Origin: Dromiciops gliroides | Lineage: Eukaryota; Chordata; Mammalia; Microbiotheria; Microbiotheriidae | NCBI RefSeq assembly: GCF_019393635.1 | Contig: NC_057861.1 | Coordinates: 382,738,315-382,802,314, forward strand | Reading direction: 5' to 3' | DNA: 64,000 nucleotides | Part shown: one piece after another, positions 57,056 through 64,000 of the stretch | Position numbering within the stretch: the stretch's first letter is position 1 | How the letters are laid out: each line of letters starts with the position of its first letter | The notes under the pieces: generated by a model | What the model was told of the DNA's origin: nothing | Seen by the model: only the letters and a program-made list of their open reading frames with translations | Databases searched by the model: none | Translations under genes and position numbers: made by a program

Positions 57056-57640
57056 TTCCTAATTTTTTTTATTGCTGCAAGTCTCTCCCATTTTCAATAT
57101 ATCATCCATACAGCTGCCAAAGTGATTATTCAAAAGCATAGATCTGACCATGCAAGTCCAATACTAAGTAATCTCTAATGGCTCCCTATCACCTCTGGAG
57201 ACAAATGAAAATTTCTATTTAACATTAAAGGGCCTTTGCTAACTGATTCCAAATTACCTTTCCAGCCTGTTTATACATTATTCCTATCTACAAACTCTAT
57301 GGTCCAAACAAAGTAGTGTCTTACTGTTCCTAACATATGAGATACTCCATTTCCTTATTCCATGATTTTGTAATTCAGAGCTAAACTCAAATGATATTTT
57401 TCTATGAAGTCTTTCCTGATTCCCTCACCTGCTAGTCTCATTCCTGGAATTTACAAAGTATTTTTGTAAATATTTTCATAGTTTTTATAGAACTGTGTGT
57501 CTCCTATAATAGAAAGTAAGCTCCTTGAGGTCAGGGTCTATATTATTTTTTCTTTTCATTGCATCTCCATTTGTTTAATGCCTTGTACATAGCAAATGCT
57601 TAATAATTATTGTTTGATTTCCTGAAAGCTGGACTGCTCC
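57056..57640 (+). mobile_element. LINE L2 3' end, forward
   Basis: Long run of L2 landmarks: GCTGCCAAAGTGATTATTCA, AGATCTGACCATGCAAGTCC, TAATGGCTCCCTATCACCTC, TTAAAGGGCCTTTGCTAACT, TTACCTTTCCAGCCTG, ATGAAGTCTTTCCTGATTCC, AAGCTCCTTGAGGTCAGGGT, GCATCTCCATTTG, ATGCCTTGTACATAGCAAAT. Confidence 0.85.
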
Positions 57641-57900
57641 TATTTATATAGCATTTGTGTTTTACAAAGCACTTTCCTATTAGTAACTAACTCATAAAGT
57701 AAATCCAGGTACCCCTTGCATCACAACACTAAGAACCTCAGCTGTATCCACAGCCAAGTTCCATAATATGGGAGGATGAACTACATACTTCTAGACAGGT
57801 AAATCTGCAGAAGGATTTATTTATAAATGAAAATTTGTAGAAATTTCAACATATATGTTACATGTAATAACACTTCTGATAGATGTAGAAAGAATCACAA
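57641..57900. repeat. Short repeat remnant
   Basis: TTTATATAGCATTTGTGTTT and TACAAAGCACTTTCC resemble the 3' CORE end of a MIR; the remainder is unclassified. Confidence 0.35.
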
Positions 57901-58435
57901 AATGTCCAGTTTGGAAGGTACATCAGATACCATATTGTTAAACTACTACCTAAATAGGCAAAAAAAAAAAATGCTTTCTTCCATGTACCTGACAAGCTGT
58001 CATCTAGGTTCTAATTAATGACCTTTAATGATGGAGAACCTACCTTTCCGTGAAGCAGCCCATTCCACTTAGGGACATCCCAAAGAACTAGAAAGATTTA
58101 CATTATATTGAGGCAAAAGCCATCTTTCTGCAGCTTTCACCCATAACTTTTATTTCATCCTCCTAAGGACCTCCAGTATAATTGACTGTCTCTGAAATGC
58201 AATAGTCCTTCATATATTTAAAGCTATTATATTGTGTGTGTCTCGCTTGAAGGCAATTTAACTTTTTTTTTTTTTCTTCAGCATTGATCTTATGTATGCT
58301 CTTGAGGCATCTTAGAATTTTGATCACTGTCCCCTGGATGTGCTCCAGGTTCTAAACGTCCTTAAAAAAGTCACCATCCAGATTTCAATACTCTAAATAT
58401 GGTCTTATCAGAATAGAATACAATTATTTTGTTGT
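57901..58435 (-). mobile_element. CR1/L3 LINE 3' region
   Basis: Antisense CR1/L3: GAGAACCTACCTTTCCGTGA, AAGCAGCCCATTCCACTTAG, CCCTGGATGTGCTCCAGGTT, CAATACTCTAAATATGGTCT, CAGAATAGAATACAA. The phrase for 'outlier chemistry' in CR1 (GGATGTGCTCCAG) is clear. Confidence 0.75.
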
Positions 58436-58615
58436 ATACTCCATTAGAATGTAAGCTTCTTGAAGATAGAGACCATATTTTTTGCCTTTCTTTATATGCC
58501 CAGTACTTTTTTTTTTTTGGCCTGGCCCATTGTGTACTTAATAAATACTAAATAAAGTGCCAGGCATATAATGGACACTTAATCAAAGCTTATTGACCAA
58601 ATGACAGACTGACTT
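58436..58615 (+). mobile_element. LINE L2 3' end, doubled
   Basis: ATTAGAATGTAAGCTTCTTG and CCATATTTTTTGCC, then two tail-like pieces (TTGTGTACTTAATAAATACT and GTGCCAGGCATATAATGGAC ACTTAAT), so the terminus is duplicated or two copies overlap. Confidence 0.7.
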
Positions 58616-58674
58616 ATTTGACCTACTTATTCCCTTACTGATTATGACTCTTAATACAACCTATTTTCGAGTGG

Positions 58675-58805
58675 GAGGCAGCATAGTATAGTGTTTAGGG
58701 GAGGTAGCTCTGGATCTAGGAAATCCTATTTTCAAAGTCTACCTCTAACCAAACTAGCTGTGGGACATTAGACAAATAATTTAATCTCTCAATTTCCCAT
58801 GCCAC
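58675..58805 (+). mobile_element. MIR fragment
   Basis: GGCAGCATAGTATAGTGTTT, GCTCTGGATCTAGGAAATCC, ACTAGCTGTGGGACATTAGA, TTTAATCTCTCAATTTCC: forward MIR head and CORE. Confidence 0.7.
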
Positions 58806-58889
58806 TCCCTGAGACTGTATATCATAGCACAGTGCTGAGATGCACTTTGGGAGGAGTTTCCTTTCTTGATATTCCCTCCACAGTTGCCA

Positions 58890-59082
58890 AACTGTTTCTA
58901 GTGGGCTAACCTATGGTCTGTTTCTGTACAGCGTAACAGCTAAATTTAGAAAAAAAAATATTTCCCATATTTAAAAAATATAATAAAGCTTTACTTTAAA
59001 ATGTTAAAACAATTTAGCTTGCATAAAACAAATAATAGGCAGGATTTGGCCCTTGGACTGTATAGCCTGCCAAACCCTACCC
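58890..59082 (+). mobile_element. hAT-type nonautonomous DNA transposon remnant
   Basis: Ends GGATTTGGCCCTTGGACTGT, ATAGCCTGCCAAACCC, which resembles the end of MER5/Charlie-type elements. TGTTTCTGTACAG at the other side. Terminal inverted repeats not resolved. Confidence 0.45.
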
Positions 59083-59480
59083 TCTATCAATGAAATCACA
59101 GTTTCAAAAATAGAGATAAAAACTTCTGAAGATCTCAAACTAAAGAATGATAAGTTTAAAATTCAAGTATGTGGTAATGCTCTATCCTATTCTACATCTA
59201 GACCTACCTAATTCCCACTGCTTTTGCAGAAGTAAATAAAAGAAAATAAAGGAAACAATCTATCTAAATAACCTGTGAAGAACTCTGACCCAGGAAAATA
59301 CCATCTTAAGATTTTAGGCAGTGATACACTGAAGCCAGACCCAAGGGTGAGTCTTCAATTTTCAGTATGAGCAGAAATTGGCAAACTACAAGTTGAGATT
59401 CGATTTATTATTTTGTTGATTGTCCAGACTTAAGAAAGTGAAGGATCAAATATTACTAATGTAGATTACACTTAGAAGTG
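59083..59480. other. Intergenic, nothing recognised
   Basis: No gene or repeat seen. Confidence 0.4.
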
Positions 59481-59793
59481 TTTCATTTATACACTTATTT
59501 TTAGAAGAGCAGGCTGTTAAATAACCAAATTTTATAGAATAGTTATATTTACTCATATTTGTCTTAATCTTCCTTGCTTTCAAGTTTTCCTCTCAGCAAA
59601 ATTGTTCAAGTTTGTATAAGTGGTTCATGTTTGGGTTCCTTTTTCTAAATGTTATATAATGTAAACCTTTCAGAACCTGGACAAGAGGCAGCCACACCTC
59701 CTTTCTGACTTCCTCTCCTTTGAGAAACCACATAGTAAATTTATTTCTAAAACTTTCAGATTTTTGTGGTTTGTTCTTGTGACCAACAATACA
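59480..59793 (+). mobile_element. 5' LTR of an ERV-L-like fossil (part)
   Basis: Shares about 95 bases (59,550-59,645) with 63,898-63,993 near the window end: TTTCAAGTT..CCT..GCAAAAT and GTGGTTCATG.TTGGGTTCC-type text. It ends ..CCAACAATACA immediately before a tRNA-Leu primer-binding site. Start uncertain. Confidence 0.6.
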
Positions 59794-59812
59794 GGGTCAG
59801 AAGTAGGATTCC
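59791..59812 (+). promoter_or_regulatory. Primer-binding site, tRNA-Leu type
   Basis: GGGTCAGAAGTAGGATT resembles the complement of tRNA-Leu 3' ends (TGGTGTCAGGAGTGGGATT), as used by ERV-L and its relatives. Confidence 0.6.
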
Positions 59813-62800
59813 CTGATTATCACTCTGAGTTAAATTCAAAGGCTCTCTGGAACCATAGAAGATGAATAAATTCCTATGATTTTTGGACTGAGTTAAGGCA
59901 GGACTGACCAAGATGAGATGGTATCAAAAACAGAAAGAACAGAAAGAACCTGGTGAGTCCCCTCTGGTTCAAGTTGGACACTGAAGGGCCTTAGCCCAGG
60001 GAAAGACACTGGTTGCATGAGAATTAGGCCAGGCCACCCTAATTGACATCATCATCATCACCATCACCATCAACACCTCCTTGTCTTGATCACTCGAGGA
60101 CTTGGTAAGCAGATTTGAAAAACTAAGAATTTAGTTAACATTAGGTTGGAGGTCCTTTGTTCCAGCTTTTTCCTTTGCTTTTTTCTCCTTTTCTTTCTTT
60201 TCTTGTCTTTCTTCTTAACTTGATTGATACCTGGTCTATGAAAGTCTAGTAGTCACCCAGGTATCTTGGTGAACATCAGCATTAGTTCTATATTCATTTA
60301 CTTAGGACGATCTTGGTTAGTGAGGGAAATTTGTATTTGGCAGAGAAGGAGATGGAGTTTGATTGGGGCTTCTACAACTGAAATTCTTTAATTTACAAGG
60401 TCTAGTTTACTTTGGAGAACTTTAAAAGGGAACACCCAGTCTCCAATAAAGACTATGGTAAGAAAGCACAGAAATGGGTAGGGAAGACAAGTGAAGTCTC
60501 ATACCTAAAACTTCTCTCTCAGCTATCTGTAATATTAAACAGGAACTTAACTGCCACTGATGTTTTTAATTAGACTTTCAGTGAGAGAAAAGGAGAAAAA
60601 CTACAAGACTCTCTCTCTCTCTGTCTTCACAAATCCAGCCCAGGTTGGAGATTGCAGAGAAAAATGCAGACACAAAAAGAAAGGAAATAATTTTTCTTGG
60701 TTTGTGTATATTTCTGGAATTATAAACTGATCAGAAACTAACATCATAACTAAATAAAATATTTTTACTAAAAATTTCCAAATAATAGTTTAAAGGTTTA
60801 TATAACTGCCAAAATACTTTAATAGCAAAAATAAAATAAAAAATAAAAAAATATTTTAATAGGTTTTTGGAAGTTTGCAGCTAGGATTGAGATTAAGTCA
60901 AAATAGCACAGACTCTCCCTTTTTCTGAAGGCTGATACAGATATTGTTCTTATAGAAGGTGATTTTACCTGCTAAAGAATAAATAGCACTGAAGGTAGTT
61001 TTAAATGATTCAACAGAATTTAATTCTCTAGATAAACTATTAGATAAAGTACTTAAAATGGAATAGACTGCAACTTGAGAAGTAACAATTTAGCAGTTAA
61101 TTGGTATTATATAAGGAAAACTATACAGGAGAGATTTAGTGGGATGTTAGACTAGAATATGACTGGGAATAAGATGAAATGGATTTAAGAAAAGTAGCAA
61201 AGGTAAAATTAAATGTAAAATCAGAGTTTTAAAAGAAAGATCCATTTTGAAGTTAGTAGACTTTAATCAAGTACACCATAAGGTAAAGAAAAAATATAAC
61301 TGCAAAACAAGGTTTATGCTAATTAAGATAAATGGAGAGGGGGAGGAACCTTCAAGTAAGTTGGAGTCCCTTTATTCTTTTTTCTTTTTTTTTTTTTTTA
61401 GTAAGGCATTTGGGGTTAAGTGACTTGCCCAAGGTCACACAGCTAGTAAGTGTCAAGTGTCTGAGGCCGGATTTGAACTCAGGTACTCCTGAATCCAGGG
61501 CTGGTGCTCTATCCACTGCACCATCTAGCTGCCCCTAGTTGGAATCCCTTGGTGCTAACAATGTGAATGGAACATAATAGAAGGTAATGAGTTTGGAGTT
61601 TTGGAAACAGGTTTGAAGACTTTTTTTTATCTGATTAAGAAGGATATGAAAAACTTTTTAGAGAAGTGCTTATTGAAAATTTCAGATAGACAATATTCTA
61701 TCAATGTATAGCATTTATCAAATGCAAAATATAAAAATATATCTTCTGCATGGAATTATTTAAATATAGCATATTAAAATACTGTCCTTGAAAGATGATT
61801 AAAAGGACTCCCTCACAGGGGTATGTAAATATGAGATTACCACCATGAATCTATGGGAATGAGGTAACTCAAAGCAGTGGGCTCCATAATTTGAGGTTTT
61901 GGCAGCTAATGGCTCTTGGAAAAATTGAGGTTTTTAGTTTCACCATTTGTAACTGTAAATTTAGATTTGATTTAGTTGAAGTTTGTACTGAAACTAAATT
62001 ATAATTGCAACATGAGAAAAAAACCCAATAATAATCTAGTCCTAAACTGTGATTAGTAAAATATTCCTATTAGGATTTTTTTCTATTTTAGTGAAGATCT
62101 CTTGAGTTTTTATTTCAGTTATGATTTTCTGAATTATTATTAAGCTAATAGTCCACCATTTAAGGTAAATGCCATGTGTTGCCCAAAAAGAATGTGGTCT
62201 GAGAACTGTTCCAGATAGATATCTCTTCTTGGAAATTTTGAGAGAATGAACTGGCATAGGTGGAGGTAAGAACTTCTTGATTTGGTTTCCTTACTGTACT
62301 ATTTCCTTTCTGAACAGGACATTTGCCCATCTGGTTAACTCTGAGTCTGGCTGTAATACCCTGTGAATAATGTGGAGCTTTGCTTTTTGGTTGACTGTTA
62401 GCTAAAACTGTTAGCTGGAATAAAAAAGATCTAAGGAGATGTGTATGTTTGTGTGTTTGTATGTGTGTGTGTGTGTGTGCACGTGTGTGTGTATCAGAAG
62501 AAGAAAACAACATATAAACATGGAAATTTTAGGTGATTTATGGGTTCCTAATTTGATATTCTTTTTATAGCTCTGTCATTAATAGGATTAGTTCCATAAA
62601 GTTTGAGCTAGTGTTCACCACATGAATTAGTTACTAGAAAACCAAATTTATGAGATTGTGCTTACTTTTAGTGAGTCTTATTTAATGGCATATTAAATAT
62701 TAATATCAATATTAAATAACAAATCTTTGCAAGTGGGAACCAGAGAAGTGAATCTCCTAGAAGGAATCACCTCAGGAATTGCCCTGATAATGAGGCTTAT

Positions 62801-63700
62801 TCCAGAATTTCCAAAGGAAGATATTTCTAGGGATAAGACAAATTCATGTGTTATCTAGTATTCTATATGTAATTTCTGGTTAAATGGATGTAGGGAGTGG
62901 GTTAAGAGGAATAAAGAGACAATGTTATTTCATATTGATGATCATTATTGGATTACTTTAGTTGCTGTTGTTGTTATTGTTGTTGCTGTTTCATGGTGTT
63001 TATGTTTGCCCATAAGAAGGGTATATCCAAATTCCTTTTATTTATTGTGTCATTCAGAGTCATTCCTTCTGCAGCTTTTTGATTAACTAAAAGCCTGTTT
63101 TCTGTTTTTTTTTTAATTTACCTCACCTGATCAAAACAAGTTATGGAATAATAATGTTAACTGTGGCATTCCTTACGTAGAATCCAAAGGAACATTTGAG
63201 CTTCTTAAAGTGATTTAGTTATTTGTCAGCTACCCTAACTGTGTAAAAGAGGAATTCCCTGACACTGAATTTTCTTGGTTACATTGGAGATATGTAAATC
63301 TCCCCTCTCAACTAATTCATTGTAAACTCTCTAAATGAAGATTAATCTGTACTCTGACTTTGTTTTCTTATAGTCTATTTAGCAAGGTTTGTCTCCTTAA
63401 GGGATATATGAGACTATTATTTTATTATATTTGTTCAACTTTTATGACATTGAGGGAAGAATGGGATTATTACTTTTTGTTATATTTGTGTCCACAGTGC
63501 ACTAGTTTCTTGGTGTAAATTCAAGTCCTCTTCATTTGAAATTCCTGAGATTTACTCAAATTGATCCCTATGACTATGAGACATTGGGGAAAATTTGTCA
63601 CCAATTCCTGCTTATAGGAACTTTATCAAGCTCTAGGTACGATAGGCAGTGAGAAAGATTACACTGTCAGGTTATTTTAATGAAGTCCCTCTGAAATAAT
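59813..63700 (+). mobile_element. ERV-L-like fossil, internal region with a nested SINE
   Basis: Between the two related terminal segments. No gag or pol domain could be read, so it is either very decayed or a nonautonomous internal region. Contains an (ATC)n run (60,045-60,075), the SINE at 61,373-61,536 and a (GT)n run (62,458-62,492). The proof is the primer site and the repeated ends, not coding content. Confidence 0.4.
61373..61536 (-). mobile_element. Mar1/WSINE1-type SINE
   Basis: Reverse copy: TTTGGGGTTAAGTGACTTGC, GAGGCCGGATTTGAACTCAG, CTATCCACTGCACCATCTAG. Flanked by AGTTGGAGTCCCTT (61,359-61,372) and AGTTGGAATCCCTT (61,537-61,550). Confidence 0.94.
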
Positions 63701-64000
63701 AATTTAAGTCTCTGGTTCTGTAATTTTTCTTCCAATACTATGAAAGTGTTGGGGTTTAATGATTTTGACTTCCCCCAAGTCTTGGATCCACTCCAAAAAT
63801 TTTTGTTTGGTGTCTCCATACCTAGGTGTTATTTGGGTCTACCCAAGCTTGTATTTTGGGTTTCTCTTGTCTTCACCCAGATTTTTTTCAAATGTTTATG
63901 TTTACTTATATCCATCTCAATCTACCTTGATTTCAAGTTGCCTTCTTGGCAAAATCCCTTCACTGTGTATGTATGGTTCATGCACAGATTCCACTGTCTA
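63700..64000 (+). mobile_element. 3' LTR of the ERV-L-like fossil (runs off the window)
   Basis: The last part (63,898-63,993) aligns with the LTR at 59.55 kb. Its end lies beyond the window. Start uncertain. Confidence 0.5.

Overview
The window is nuclear DNA from a marsupial, probably an Australasian one. Three lines of evidence agree. (1) It is packed with tRNA-derived SINEs of the Mar1/WSINE1 type and lacks the long tail I associate with the common opossum SINE. (2) An inserted piece of mitochondrial DNA has the marsupial-only tRNA order Ala-Cys-Trp-OL-Asn-Tyr. (3) That piece also carries the marsupial tRNA-Asp with a genomic GCC anticodon. The marsupial call is firm; the Australasian call is inference.

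Region 1 (about 1-21,500) holds the 3' end of an intact, intron-containing glutamate decarboxylase gene on the + strand. Four phase-0 exons (3,479-3,628; 12,964-13,071; 14,274-14,363; 20,943-21,116) encode the last 173 residues. The protein mixes GAD67-like and GAD65-like stretches and differs from both more than a marsupial orthologue should, so the best call is the third vertebrate paralogue, GAD3. A perfect 43-copy TTTCC repeat begins 19 bases after one of its splice donors. The introns hold L2, L1, MIR and SINE copies and LTRs.

Region 2 (about 21,500-28,050) is intergenic and made of old L2, CR1/L3 and MIR fragments with one young SINE inserted inside an older MIR.

Region 3 (28,050-41,770) is a nested insertion. 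One L1 3' end is split at 28,426/41,413 by 13 kb bounded by a 14-base near-perfect direct repeat. Inside lie 26 unidentified bases, a 10.4-kb nuclear mitochondrial segment (NUMT, 28,453-38,822), a GNPDA1 retrocopy that starts at about codon 40 (38,823-39,552 plus 3'UTR) with a poly(A) signal and short A tail, and a solo LTR in that 3'UTR. The NUMT runs ND4L-ND3-COX3-ATP6/8-COX2-COX1-ND2-ND1-16S, jumps by an internal junction to CYTB, then ND6 and the end of ND5. It lacks 12S, the control region, ND4 and most of ND5.

Region 4 (41,800-64,000) has no host gene that I can recognise. It holds L2 copies, an internally deleted L1 (45.2-46.5 kb), an L1 5' fragment (49 kb), an LTR with adjoining internal sequence (47.4 kb), a run of SINEs with clean target-site duplications (48-53 kb), a GC-rich LTR-like block (53.4-54.4 kb), L2 and CR1/L3 (57-58.6 kb), and an ERV-L-like fossil with a tRNA-Leu primer-binding site (59.5 kb to the window end).

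Family names for repeats are from memory of consensus sequences and were not searched.
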